DNA from: an uncultured Lachnospiraceae bacterium
GTDB lineage: Bacteria; Bacillota; Clostridia; Lachnospirales; Lachnospiraceae
Assembly (NCBI GenBank): GCA_947382625.1
Contig: CANDAG010000001.1
Location: 226,196 to 290,195, forward strand
DNA: 64,000 bases
Direction: 5' to 3'
A model generated the notes under the pieces. The model worked only from the letters and a program-made list of their open reading frames with translations, made no database searches and had not been told where the DNA came from. Position 1 is the stretch's first letter; every line of letters starts with the position of its first letter. Below, in pieces: positions 31,975 through 40,699 of this stretch. A program made the position numbers and the translations under genes.

Positions 31975-32557
31975 TAACCTTTCCGCTTTCCTGCTTTAAA
32001 AGCGCCAAAATTCTCCTGCGCAGTTCCGTTTCGTTCGGAGCGGATTCCCGGATGGAATCATACTGTGTGATCCATTCTTGGCTCATTCTCCGAAGCCACT
32101 GCCCGTCTCCGTAAACCCGTCCGGCAGTCTTTTCTATGATCTGAAAAGGGTCGTAGGTATCTACTCCTAGTTCCCGGAGTTCATCCCGAATCCCGTGACG
32201 GGTTCTGGGCATACATCTGCTTTCCAGAAAATCCTCATAATCGTTCCAGTCTGGATTTTCACGGACGCCAAAGGCCCGACTTAGCATATTGTCTGTAAGA
32301 TTGATGATCTGTACGCTTTGTGTGACTCCGCAGACATCAATAACAGTAGCAGGTTTTTCACGATCCATAAAGATAAAGAGGATACGGGATCTTGCAGATG
32401 CCTCGGCAATGATCCCACGCACCTCTTCTATGGGGAGTCCGGTTGCAGTGCTGATAGCAGAGGCAGTCTGTCCCTGCTGACAGAGAGAGAGTATTTGGGG
32501 GATAAGAATCTTTTGGGAAAGCATTTGTGCGTTTTCCCGGTCTTTGGATCCTGTCAT
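31943..32557 (-). CDS. HipA-partner protein with N-terminal HTH
   Basis: Protein of 204 residues. Residues 15-55 (LIPQILSLCQQGQTASAIST, TGLPIEEVRGIIAEA) look like a helix-turn-helix. The second part, NMLSRAFGVRENPDWNDYED, FLESRCMPRTRHGIRDELRE and YDPFQIIEKTAGRVYGDGQW, is a module that commonly precedes HipA-like kinases in Firmicutes. It may be the regulator or antitoxin of the overlapping kinase gene, or a substrate-recognition subunit. AAAGGATGATAA precedes the start and a good promoter lies at 32594-32622. Confidence 0.65.
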   Translation of the reverse strand: MTGSKDRENAQMLSQKILIPQILSLCQQGQTASAISTATGLPIEEVRGIIAEASARSRILFIFMDREKPATVIDVCGVTQSVQIINLTDNMLSRAFGVRENPDWNDYEDFLESRCMPRTRHGIRDELRELGVDTYDPFQIIEKTAGRVYGDGQWLRRMSQEWITQYDSIRESAPNETELRRRILALLKQESGKVNDERNESVIL

Positions 32558-32593
32558 TTATCATCCTTTCTTTTTGCCCATAAACTTTCCACT

Positions 32594-32622
32594 ATTATAC
32601 ATTTTCCGTATCATACAATCAA
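32594..32622 (-). promoter_or_regulatory. promoter of the HipA-like pair
   Basis: On the minus strand TTGATT (32617-32622) and TATAAT (32594-32599) are 17 bases apart, 37 bases before the partner gene start. Confidence 0.6.
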
Positions 32623-32682
32623 TGGATTTTTGCTGTAAATCCGCTTTGTATCATGATAAGTAACAGTGGTTACATTTATTGG

Positions 32683-32770
32683 CAAAATGCTGTTATATTT
32701 TGTTTGTAAGGCAGAAACCATCATGCTATAATTCAACTTACCAGTTAAGCATTGGATGAAAACGATCTAT
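32683..32770 (+). promoter_or_regulatory. second copy of the Rpn-type promoter module
   Basis: TTGTAA (32704-32709), 17 bases, TATAAT (32727-32732). The whole block is about 85% identical by eye to 28064-28150. It drives the small membrane-anchored protein at 32787 and may have replaced or copied the upstream region of an Rpn gene. Confidence 0.65.
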
Positions 32771-32786
32771 AGTAGGTATTATATCA

Positions 32787-33230
32787 ATGAAAAAACTATC
32801 AGTTACTGTTATCTTAATAATCTTTATCGGTTTACTGGCTGTTTTGGCAGCATCACCTGTCATAAATAACCGTATGGCGAAGAACACGGCAGATAAGCTG
32901 GTGGATCAGCCGCTTCCCGATGACACTGAATTTATTGAGAGCATATACAGGGCAGGAAAATTAGTCGGAAATGGCAATGGAATGCAGTATTTTGGAGCTA
33001 TTCTGATCAAAAGTGAACTTCCTGTGGAAAAACTGAAAGAGTATTATTTAAGCTTTGCGGGAAATGAGTGGGAGTGTATGGTTGAAAAGCAGACAGATGC
33101 AGATATAAAAATTATCGAACATGAGCAGCTTACATTTAAAACGGCTATAAAGGGAGATGATTATTATATTGTTTATTCATGGGGAGACAATAACACTGTT
33201 TTTCATGAATTTGATATAAGAGGGCACTGA
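32787..33230 (+). CDS. membrane-anchored or secreted hypothetical protein
   Basis: Protein of 147 residues. Residues 5-25 (SVTVILIIFIGLLAVLAASP) form a signal anchor; no lipobox cysteine follows. The rest is predicted outside the cell: LPDDTEFIESIYRAGKLVGN, then LIKSELPVEKLKEYYLSF, and YIVYSWGDNN. Similar short proteins are frequent in clostridia and unassigned. The ribosome site is weak (AGGT). It uses the duplicated promoter module. Confidence 0.7.
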   Translation: MKKLSVTVILIIFIGLLAVLAASPVINNRMAKNTADKLVDQPLPDDTEFIESIYRAGKLVGNGNGMQYFGAILIKSELPVEKLKEYYLSFAGNEWECMVEKQTDADIKIIEHEQLTFKTAIKGDDYYIVYSWGDNNTVFHEFDIRGH

Positions 33231-33296
33231 TAGAAATTTGCCAGGCAGCGGATTATAGAAGGGAATATGTCACATGATTACAGGAGAAAAACGGTT

Positions 33297-33731
33297 ATGG
33301 AAAAGTTGAGTAAGGAAGCTGAAAAGATTATGAAGGAACGTTTTGGAAAGGATAGTGTGATCGCGCTGGCCACAACGGAGGACGGTGTTCCCCATGTGCG
33401 CAGTGTAAATGCTTATTACGAAAACGGGGCGTTTTATGTGATCACCTATGGGCTTTCCAACAAAATGAGACAGATCAGCCAAAATCCCCTTGTGGCGATT
33501 GCCGGGGACTGGTTTACTGCTCACGGAGTCGGGGAAAATCTGGGATATTTTGGAAAGACAGAAAATGCAGATCTTGCAGGAAAGCTGAAAAAGGCATTTG
33601 CACAGTGGATAGATAATGGGCATAATAATTTTGACGATGAGAATACCTGTATTCTCCGTATCAGTCTAAAGGATGGACTCTTGCTTTCTCATGGGACAAG
33701 GTATGAGATTGATTTTCAAGGAGTTGAGTAA
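33297..33731 (+). CDS. pyridoxamine 5'-phosphate oxidase-like flavin protein
   Basis: Split-barrel FMN-binding protein of about 144 residues. Marks include VIALATTEDGVPHVRSVNAY and NKMRQISQNPLVAIAGDWFT, common in this family in anaerobes. It probably binds FMN or F420-like cofactors and is not the true PdxH. ATG 33297 follows AGGAG by ten bases; an in-frame ATG at 33267 is possible. Function unknown, perhaps in nitro or oxygen reduction. Confidence 0.83.
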   Translation: MEKLSKEAEKIMKERFGKDSVIALATTEDGVPHVRSVNAYYENGAFYVITYGLSNKMRQISQNPLVAIAGDWFTAHGVGENLGYFGKTENADLAGKLKKAFAQWIDNGHNNFDDENTCILRISLKDGLLLSHGTRYEIDFQGVE

Positions 33732-33883
33732 ATGATCAGATTTTTTACAACAGCATATCTGCTTGATATTCAGGACAAAAAAACACATTTATCTGAGTAA
33801 GATAATACATTTCTAATTCGAAGATATCATTATAATATGATGCCAGAACAAGGAAAGTTTATTCGGAAAGGCATGGTACTGTT

Positions 33884-35308
33884 ATGGAAAGACTTATGCT
33901 TGATATGAACTGGTTTTTGGGACGGCTTCGAAGGATTTATTTTATGGCGCTGCCGGAGAGTGAGGCAGATTATGAAAAGAGCCGCAGACGTTATATCGTA
34001 GGAGATTCGGCGGCGCAGACCATTGGACAGCTGGCAGGCGGTACGTTTCTGGTATCGCTTATGCTTTCTGTGGGCTTTTCAGATGCACAGGCGGGAGTTC
34101 TGACCTCTGTGGCCAGCCTGGCGGCCTTGTTTCAGCTTTTTACCATGGGAAAGGTCAGTCATCTGAAAAAGAGAAAGCTCTTCATCTGCCTTATGACGGT
34201 GCAGAAGCTTTATCTGGCTTTTATTTTCTTTATTCCTCTCCTTCCGGTATCAGATGGTATCCGGCAGTTGCTTATGATCGCAGGCTACTTTGTGGCCCAA
34301 ATCTGCGCCCAGATCGGAACGCCTGCCACTCAGGACTGGATCGCCTCATTGGTACCGGCGCGGCTGCGGGGCAACTATTTTTCCCGGAAGGATGCCATTT
34401 GTGTTTTTGTTACGGTGACCATGATGCTGCTTTCAGGACTTTTGATGGATGCCACGGCAGGAGAGAGGCAGAATGTAGGGTTTACTCTGAACGGAAGTAT
34501 GATCCTGGCGCTGGTGCTTTTGAATGCATGGGCTTTCAGCTGTATGAAGGAGCCGCGGCAGGCAGGAATCAATGCGGAAGGGAAGGAAATCCACGGGAAG
34601 TTGAAAAAGAAGTATCCCGGAGCGGAGGAATTGCCTAAGAAAACCCTTCTGACAGAGATGAAGGAGGCTTTCGGAAGGGCTGATTTCAGAATGGCTTTTA
34701 CACTGACCCTTCTCTGGCAGACCTCCTTTTACTGTGCATCGCCCTTTAACACCAGCTATCAGCTTGGAGAACTGGGGATGTCCTTTACCTTTATCATGGT
34801 GATCAGCTTTCTGGGGAATCTGCTCAGGATCGCCATCACACCACTGATGGGAAAGCTGGGGGATAAGCACGGCATGGCTTTTCTTTATAAATATTCTCTG
34901 GTGGGGATCCTGATGTATTATGTATTTTTTGCCATGGCAGTTCCTTCTAATGCTTATCCCATGGTCATTTTGGGGACGGTCTGGTCGGCCCTTGGCTGGA
35001 GCTTTGCAGGGATTGGCCTGTTCGGGGTACAGTTAGAGCTTCTGGAGGAAAGAAAAGAGAAATTTATCTCTCGAGATATCCAGCTCTCCATTTTGTCTGC
35101 TCTTTCAGGAGTCTATGGATTTTTGGTTTCCCTTGCGGCAGGGAAGCTTTTGGACTATCTCCAGAAGGTACTGGTCACGCTGCCCGGAAAAAGGCTCTAC
35201 GCACAGCAATTTACCAATACCTTAGGAGTGTGGTTTCTCCTGCTCACCATTCTTTACCTGAAATTTAAAGTACAGAAGAGGGAGCGGGAGCTGGAGGAAA
35301 GGGCGTGA
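33884..35308 (+). CDS. MFS transporter
   Basis: Integral membrane carrier of 474 residues with about 12 spans and a central cytoplasmic loop (residues 225-260, rich in Lys and Glu). It has the form of Firmicute MFS carriers seen next to glycosidase genes (LMLSVGFSDAQAGVLTSVAS; IGTPATQDWIASLVPARLRG). It is convergent with a GH2 gene 68 bases away and could import the sugar or glucuronide that enzyme releases. The space between holds a weak copy of a GACGCTGTCACGCTC-type palindrome. Confidence 0.82.
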   Translation: MERLMLDMNWFLGRLRRIYFMALPESEADYEKSRRRYIVGDSAAQTIGQLAGGTFLVSLMLSVGFSDAQAGVLTSVASLAALFQLFTMGKVSHLKKRKLFICLMTVQKLYLAFIFFIPLLPVSDGIRQLLMIAGYFVAQICAQIGTPATQDWIASLVPARLRGNYFSRKDAICVFVTVTMMLLSGLLMDATAGERQNVGFTLNGSMILALVLLNAWAFSCMKEPRQAGINAEGKEIHGKLKKKYPGAEELPKKTLLTEMKEAFGRADFRMAFTLTLLWQTSFYCASPFNTSYQLGELGMSFTFIMVISFLGNLLRIAITPLMGKLGDKHGMAFLYKYSLVGILMYYVFFAMAVPSNAYPMVILGTVWSALGWSFAGIGLFGVQLELLEERKEKFISRDIQLSILSALSGVYGFLVSLAAGKLLDYLQKVLVTLPGKRLYAQQFTNTLGVWFLLLTILYLKFKVQKRERELEERA

Positions 35309-35376
35309 TCCGACGCTGTCACGCTCTGTGGACCGGGTTTGCCGTATCATGCTTTGACTACACGGGTCACTGACGG

Positions 35377-37275
35377 TCAGCTCAGCTTCAGAACCTTCCG
35401 GTCATAGGTCATAAGGCCGTTGACTTCCTCTTCCACATCGGAAAGCTGTGTATACACAGCGCCGCTAAGTCCCTGCTTTTTAAGAGGAAGCAGGGATTTT
35501 TCTATCAGCTCCCGGTAAGCGGCGGCAAATTCCTCCAGGCTTTCATAGCGTTTGTAGCCGAAAATCCGCTCCAGGCTGGAATGGTCTTTGATATGACAGG
35601 CATAGCCGCCATACTCGGAGAGGAAAAAGGCTCTCCCGTCCTGCCATTTTTCCCTGGAAGGGACGGTAAGGGGACGGAAGTAATTATGTACGCTGACGAA
35701 ATCCCCGCAGCCCTGGTCGAACCAGCCGCTGGCAGAGTCGATCAGCCGGGACGGGTCCTTTTTTCTGACAAGCTCAGTGATCCGGGAAGCGTCAAACTGC
35801 CCCCAGCCTTCATTGAAAACGGTCCAGATGGCAATGGAGGGAAAGAATCTCAGATAGTCGATGGTCTCCAGGCATTCTTTTTCCCATTCTCTGCGGAATT
35901 TCGGATCCTCCATGGCCAGCAGGTCATAGTGGGAGTCCTTAAAGCCGGCGGTAAATCGGGAGGACAGGGTGGGAAGATAGCTGACGATGGAGGAACGATA
36001 ATGTCCGCCGCCGTTGACCATATCCTGGCAGACGATCATGCCGAGACGGTCGCAGTGATAGTACCATCTGGCGCTTTCCACCTTGATGTGCTTACGCAGC
36101 ATATTGAAGCCCAGATTTTTCATGACAGTGATGTCATAAATGAGGGCTTCCTCGGAAGGGGCGGTGTAAAGACCGTCCGGCCAGTACCCCTGGTCGAGTA
36201 CGCCCATAAGGAAGCAGGGCTTGTGATTCAGACAAAATACCGGCGTCCCTTTTGGTGCTTCAATGGAGTAATGGCGCATGGCAAAGTAGCTTGACACCTG
36301 ATCTTCCCCAAAGGAAAGCTTTACCTGATACAAAAAGGGAGTTTCCGGGCTCCAGCTGTGGAAGGCTTCCTCCGGGATGGTGAAGGAGAGGGAAGCGGTG
36401 TATCCTGTGGCAGCATCGGACGAGTCAGTGCAGGACGAAATTGGACTTTGGGAAGCAGCGCCTGGGGAAATCGTTTCCGGGGTGGGTGTCTTTTGGGTGC
36501 AGGAAATACCAAGGGATATACTTTGCCGGAGTAGCTCCCTTCCTTCACAGTGGACAGACAAACAAAGGGAGGGAACCTCTTTTCCTGTGACTGCTTCTAT
36601 ATGGGCGGTTACCTGTCGGGCATCGTAGTCTGTCTCAAACCACAGACTTTCCAGGTGGGATTCGGGAACCTGTTCCAGCCACACGCTTTGCCAGATGCCG
36701 CTCTGGGCTGTATAAAAAATGCCGCCACGGTGCAGGGACTGCTTTCCTCTTGGCTGCCCCCCTTCCTCGGTGGGATCCTGTACTCTGATAAGGAGATGAT
36801 TATCTTTATCCTTCAGAAACTCAGTGATGTCCGCATGAAAGGGCAGATAGCCTCCTTGATGGGAGATGACCGGATGGCCGTTCAGGTAAACTTCGGCCAG
36901 ATAATCCACTGCTTCAAAGTGCAAAATGGTGCGACGCCCCGAAGAAAGGGGGAATTCGAGGCAGGGAAGTGTTCTTTGATACCAGAGATACTCACCGGGC
37001 CGCAATTGCCGGTTCACGCCGGAGAGGGTGCATTCCGGGGAAAAGGGTACAAGAATTTTGCCGTCAAATTGTGTAGGAAAAGCTACATTTGGAGTGATGG
37101 CATAGTCCCAGTACCCGTTCAGGGACAGGAAGGAATCCCGCTGAAGCTGTGGGCGGGGGTATTCGGGCAGCACATTTTCAGGAGTAAGAGCTTCCCCCCA
37201 GATCGTGGTAAGAGGGATAAGCCGGTCTTTTTCGTGAGGACGGATGATGCTTTGGATAGCGCTTTTTAAATTCAT
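35377..37275 (-). CDS. glycoside hydrolase family 2 enzyme
   Basis: Retaining beta-glycosidase of 632 residues without signal peptide. The sugar-binding domain shows YWDYAITPN, LWYQRTLP, VYLNGHPVISHQGGYLPFHADITEFL. The catalytic barrel has the acid/base Glu in WTVFNEGWGQFDASRI and the nucleophile Glu in FFLSEYGGYACHI. A serine- and threonine-rich insertion near residues 265-300 is unusual. Activity could be beta-galactosidase, beta-glucuronidase or beta-mannosidase. CAAAGGAGA precedes the start. Its leader contains two B hairpins and one C hairpin. Confidence 0.88.
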   Translation of the reverse strand: MNLKSAIQSIIRPHEKDRLIPLTTIWGEALTPENVLPEYPRPQLQRDSFLSLNGYWDYAITPNVAFPTQFDGKILVPFSPECTLSGVNRQLRPGEYLWYQRTLPCLEFPLSSGRRTILHFEAVDYLAEVYLNGHPVISHQGGYLPFHADITEFLKDKDNHLLIRVQDPTEEGGQPRGKQSLHRGGIFYTAQSGIWQSVWLEQVPESHLESLWFETDYDARQVTAHIEAVTGKEVPSLCLSVHCEGRELLRQSISLGISCTQKTPTPETISPGAASQSPISSCTDSSDAATGYTASLSFTIPEEAFHSWSPETPFLYQVKLSFGEDQVSSYFAMRHYSIEAPKGTPVFCLNHKPCFLMGVLDQGYWPDGLYTAPSEEALIYDITVMKNLGFNMLRKHIKVESARWYYHCDRLGMIVCQDMVNGGGHYRSSIVSYLPTLSSRFTAGFKDSHYDLLAMEDPKFRREWEKECLETIDYLRFFPSIAIWTVFNEGWGQFDASRITELVRKKDPSRLIDSASGWFDQGCGDFVSVHNYFRPLTVPSREKWQDGRAFFLSEYGGYACHIKDHSSLERIFGYKRYESLEEFAAAYRELIEKSLLPLKKQGLSGAVYTQLSDVEEEVNGLMTYDRKVLKLS

Positions 37276-37325
37276 GGTATCTCCTTTGATGCCAAATTAA
37301 ATGGATTTTGATCATTGTAACATAT

Positions 37326-37444
37326 GTCGTAAGGGGTACCATCGAAGATGGGGGATTCCTTACGACCAAATGTCATAAGGGGTACCATCGAAGATGGGGG
37401 ATTCCTTATGACCCATACGTGCATCAGCACGCTTCATTGTAACA
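37326..37444 (-). repeat. leader element (C, B, B) ahead of the GH2 gene
   Basis: On the minus strand: TACAAT (37436-37441), hairpin C (GCGTGC-TGAT-GCACGT), then B hairpins at 37372-37412 and 37326-37366. The two B copies are identical except for the paired change GTCAT/ATGAC versus GTCGT/ACGAC. The element ends 50 bases before the GH2 start codon and points towards it. Confidence 0.85.
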
Positions 37445-37560
37445 TGTTCATGCAACAATTACTATTTTTAAATGGAATTATTGATTTCTGGATACTGAAG
37501 TTGTATGATTATGTTGAAAAGTAGCATCATATTAAGAGTAAGATTTCAATGGAGATTATT

Positions 37561-38862
37561 ATGGAGATTAAAAGGGACCGTTACTTAAATAAAGTCATAT
37601 CCTTTATGTGGGATGGACAGGTTAAGGTGATTACCGGCATCCGCAGGTGCGGAAAGTCCTATCTGCTCAACACATTATTCAAAAACTATCTCAGTTCGCA
37701 AGGCATTTCAGAGGACCATATCCTTGAGTTCGCGTTAGATTTGGTGAAGGATATCCGATTTCGGAACCCATTGGAGCTTGCAGGCTATGTGCGCAGTATT
37801 GTGGAAGCGAGTAAGGAGCAGTTCTATCTCTTTGTGGATGAGATTCAGATGTCGGATGAGGTGGCCAATCCTTATAACCCTAAGGGGGCTGCCATTACCT
37901 TTTATGATGCGCTGAATGATCTGAATTCATTGCCAAACCTTGATATTTATGTTACCGGAAGCAATTCTAAAATGTTGTCCAGCGATATCTTAAGCCAGTT
38001 TCGCGGCCGAAGCGATGAAATCCGTGTGCATCCGCTGAGTTTTTCCGAGTTTTATAATGCAGTCGGCGGGGATAAGGAAGATGCTTTTGAGACCTATGCA
38101 TTTTATGGCGGTATGCCTTTGATTCTGTCCCGTCCGACAGACGCGGCAAAGATGAACTACCTGCAATCTCTTTTTTCAGAAGTTTATCTGAAAGATATTG
38201 TGGAGCGTAAAAGGATAAAGAGGGAGGATGTCATTTCGGCAATCCTTGACCTGATCTGCTCATCGGTGGGCTCGCTTACGAACCCGACGAATATTGCCAA
38301 TACTCTCAATACAAGGCAGAAACTCTCTGGTGAAAACCTGGTGTCCGGAAATACTGTCCGCAGCTATATGGGGTATCTGGCAGATGCTTTTTTGTTTGGT
38401 GAATGCAAACGATTTGATGTAAAGGGAAAAAATTATTTCGATTATCCGAATAAATATTATTGTGAGGATATAGGGCTCCGTAACGCCCGCATTGGTTTCC
38501 GGCAACAGGAAATGACCCATATAATGGAAAACATTCTTTATAATGACCTCGTCATCCGTGAGTGTGCCGTGGATATCGGGGTGGTTTATTCGCCGGAAAA
38601 AGATACAAATGGACGTGTTTCACAGGTAACACGTGAGATTGATTTTATCGCCAGCTTTGGCGGAAAGAAAACCTATATCCAATCCGCTTATGCGCTTCCT
38701 ACAGAGGAAAAAGCAAGGATTGAGAATAAGCCTTTTTTTCTGACAGGAGATTCTTTTCCGAAGATCATTGTCCGCCGTGATATTCGAAAACGGTGGTACG
38801 ATGATAACGGCATACTGAACATGGGCATTATTGATTTCCTGTTGGATGATTCTATCGTTTGA
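37561..38862 (+). CDS. AAA ATPase with DUF4143 domain
   Basis: Cytoplasmic ATPase of about 433 residues. Walker A reads TGIRRCGKSYLL, Walker B QFYLFVDEIQMSDE, and sensor YVTGSNSKMLSSDI. The C-terminal DUF4143 domain begins near LICSSVGSLTNPTNIANTL and ends with a PD-(D/E)XK-like ITREIDFIASFGGKKTYIQSAYALPTEEK. These proteins are very common in gut anaerobes in many copies; function unknown. ATG 37561 is favoured over 37549, as TGGAG lies just before it. Confidence 0.88.
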   Translation: MEIKRDRYLNKVISFMWDGQVKVITGIRRCGKSYLLNTLFKNYLSSQGISEDHILEFALDLVKDIRFRNPLELAGYVRSIVEASKEQFYLFVDEIQMSDEVANPYNPKGAAITFYDALNDLNSLPNLDIYVTGSNSKMLSSDILSQFRGRSDEIRVHPLSFSEFYNAVGGDKEDAFETYAFYGGMPLILSRPTDAAKMNYLQSLFSEVYLKDIVERKRIKREDVISAILDLICSSVGSLTNPTNIANTLNTRQKLSGENLVSGNTVRSYMGYLADAFLFGECKRFDVKGKNYFDYPNKYYCEDIGLRNARIGFRQQEMTHIMENILYNDLVIRECAVDIGVVYSPEKDTNGRVSQVTREIDFIASFGGKKTYIQSAYALPTEEKARIENKPFFLTGDSFPKIIVRRDIRKRWYDDNGILNMGIIDFLLDDSIV

Positions 38863-38948
38863 GTTAATAGTGAAATAGTGTAATACTCCCGTACGCCAAA
38901 AGTAACTGTTCGGAATACGGGATGAAATCGGGAAAGGCAGACAATCAT

Positions 38949-39710
38949 ATGGAAGCAGAAGAATTGCTGAAAAAACGACTGCGGGAGCTTGCAGAGAAAT
39001 GTTATCGTAACAATCAGTATACCTTTACGGGATTTTTGAGCCCGGCGGATATGGCGTGCTTTTATGAGCTGGAAAGAGAGCTTTCTTATGTCTCTTATAA
39101 GATCTGGGGCGGAAGTGAGCTTTGTGAGAGGGTGATGATCCGGTTCGGGGCGGAGGAAGAGCTGGGGTATGAGGAAGAATTTCCGATCACCTGTATTCAG
39201 GCAAAGCCTCTGGCGGCCAAATTTGCAGATGCACTTACTCACAGGGATTTTCTGGGAGCCCTTATGAATCTGGGGATCGAGAGGAGTACTCTGGGGGATA
39301 TCTGGCTGGTGGATAATGTAGGGTACATTTTTTGTCTGGAGAGCATGGCGGATTTTGTACTGCAGAATCTGGGAAAGGTGAAGCATACCTCGATTCTCTG
39401 TACCAGGGCCCAAAAGGTGCCGGAGCTTGCAGAGACGGATAAGCAGGAGCTTAAGATCCAGGTGGCCTCCGGTCGCATCGACGGGGTGCTTGCCAGGGTG
39501 TACAGGCTGTCCCGGAGCGAGGCCCTGGAGCTTTTCAGGCAGAAGAAGGTACTTTTAAACGGCAGGGTCTGTGAAAACAACAGTGCGCTTCTTGCGGAGG
39601 GCGACAGGGTAAGCGCAAGAGGCTATGGAAGGTTTGACTATGCAGGAGAGCAGGGACTCAGCAAAAAGGGCAAGATCAATGCGTCCGTGATCTGTTATGG
39701 AAAGCGCTGA
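38949..39710 (+). CDS. ylmH: YlmH-like S4-domain RNA-binding protein
   Basis: Protein of about 253 residues. The C-terminal S4 RNA-binding domain is visible as VASGRIDGVLARVYRLSRSEALELFRQKKVLLNGR. The N-terminal part (GFLSPADMACFYELERE; LTHRDFLGALMNLGIERSTLGDI) matches YlmH, which in Bacillus is encoded in the division cluster and has been linked to ribosome rescue. Here it is outside that cluster. ATG 38949 is likely; 38922 is an in-frame alternative. Confidence 0.87.
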   Translation: MEAEELLKKRLRELAEKCYRNNQYTFTGFLSPADMACFYELERELSYVSYKIWGGSELCERVMIRFGAEEELGYEEEFPITCIQAKPLAAKFADALTHRDFLGALMNLGIERSTLGDIWLVDNVGYIFCLESMADFVLQNLGKVKHTSILCTRAQKVPELAETDKQELKIQVASGRIDGVLARVYRLSRSEALELFRQKKVLLNGRVCENNSALLAEGDRVSARGYGRFDYAGEQGLSKKGKINASVICYGKR

Positions 39711-39748
39711 AAAATATTTTTGATAAGGAAAGTAAGAGGTAGGACGAA

Positions 39749-40675
39749 ATGTTATTGCTGCAGCAGATGATCGTGCTTTTTATTCTTATGGGGATCGGAT
39801 ATTACTGTTACAAAAAGGGGATCATTACGGATGAGGTGAGCCGGAAGCTGTCGGCTATCGTGGTCAATATTGCCAATCCGGCGCTGGTTCTGGTGGGCGG
39901 TATGGGAGAAGAGAGAATCTCCGGGGAGGAGCTTCGGGATACCATAGTGATCGCCCTGTTTATGTATGCGGCTCTTTTGATACTGGCAGCGGTACTGCCC
40001 GGGCTTTTGCGGATAGAGGAGAAGAGCCGGGGAACCTACCGGGCCATGACGGTTTTTTCCAATATCGGGTTTATGGGCTTTCCGGTGATCAACGCCCTTT
40101 ACGGCACCAGCGCCCTGCTCTACGCCACCTTTTTTGTGATCCCGTATAATATACTGATCTATACCTATGGGGTGGCGGCCATAGCCGGCAAGGCTTCGGA
40201 GGGGAAAGAGGAGGGGCAGAGGTTTTCGATCAAAGGGCTCCTTAACATTGGCTTTTTGTCCTGTGTAGTGACGATCGTAATCTATTTTATGGATCTGCCT
40301 GTTCCTGTTTTTGCCAAAAGCACCCTGACCCATCTGAGCAATCTGACCTCACCCTTAAGCATGATGGTGATCGGTGCCTCCCTTGCGGCCATTGACCTGC
40401 GGGAGCTGTTTACGGACGGGAAGCTCCTTTTGTTTTCTGTGGTCAAGCTGATACTGATACCGGTCATGGGGCTTTTGATCATCCGGCAGTTTGTGGATAG
40501 CGAGCTGCTTCTCGGGGTGTGTCTTGTGATGCTGGCAACGCCGGTGGGAAGTATGACCGCCATGCTCTCCCAGCAGTATGACGGGGATTATGAAATGGCC
40601 TCTAAGGCGGTGGCTCTCACCACGATCCTGTCGGTGGCTACTATGCCCTTGGTGTCGGGGATCATGGGAATGTGA
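39749..40675 (+). CDS. AEC-family (auxin efflux carrier-like) permease
   Basis: Membrane transporter of 308 residues with about ten spans in two halves. Family marks are VVNIANPALVLVGG, TVFSNIGFMGFPVINALYG, LSNLTSPLSMMVIGASLAA and LATPVGSMTAMLSQQY. Bacterial members carry malate, malonate or other organic acids. GAGGT lies before the start. Substrate unknown. Confidence 0.9.
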   Translation: MLLLQQMIVLFILMGIGYYCYKKGIITDEVSRKLSAIVVNIANPALVLVGGMGEERISGEELRDTIVIALFMYAALLILAAVLPGLLRIEEKSRGTYRAMTVFSNIGFMGFPVINALYGTSALLYATFFVIPYNILIYTYGVAAIAGKASEGKEEGQRFSIKGLLNIGFLSCVVTIVIYFMDLPVPVFAKSTLTHLSNLTSPLSMMVIGASLAAIDLRELFTDGKLLLFSVVKLILIPVMGLLIIRQFVDSELLLGVCLVMLATPVGSMTAMLSQQYDGDYEMASKAVALTTILSVATMPLVSGIMGM

Positions 40676-40699
40676 TAGCTTTGAAAGGAAAGATAGTGA

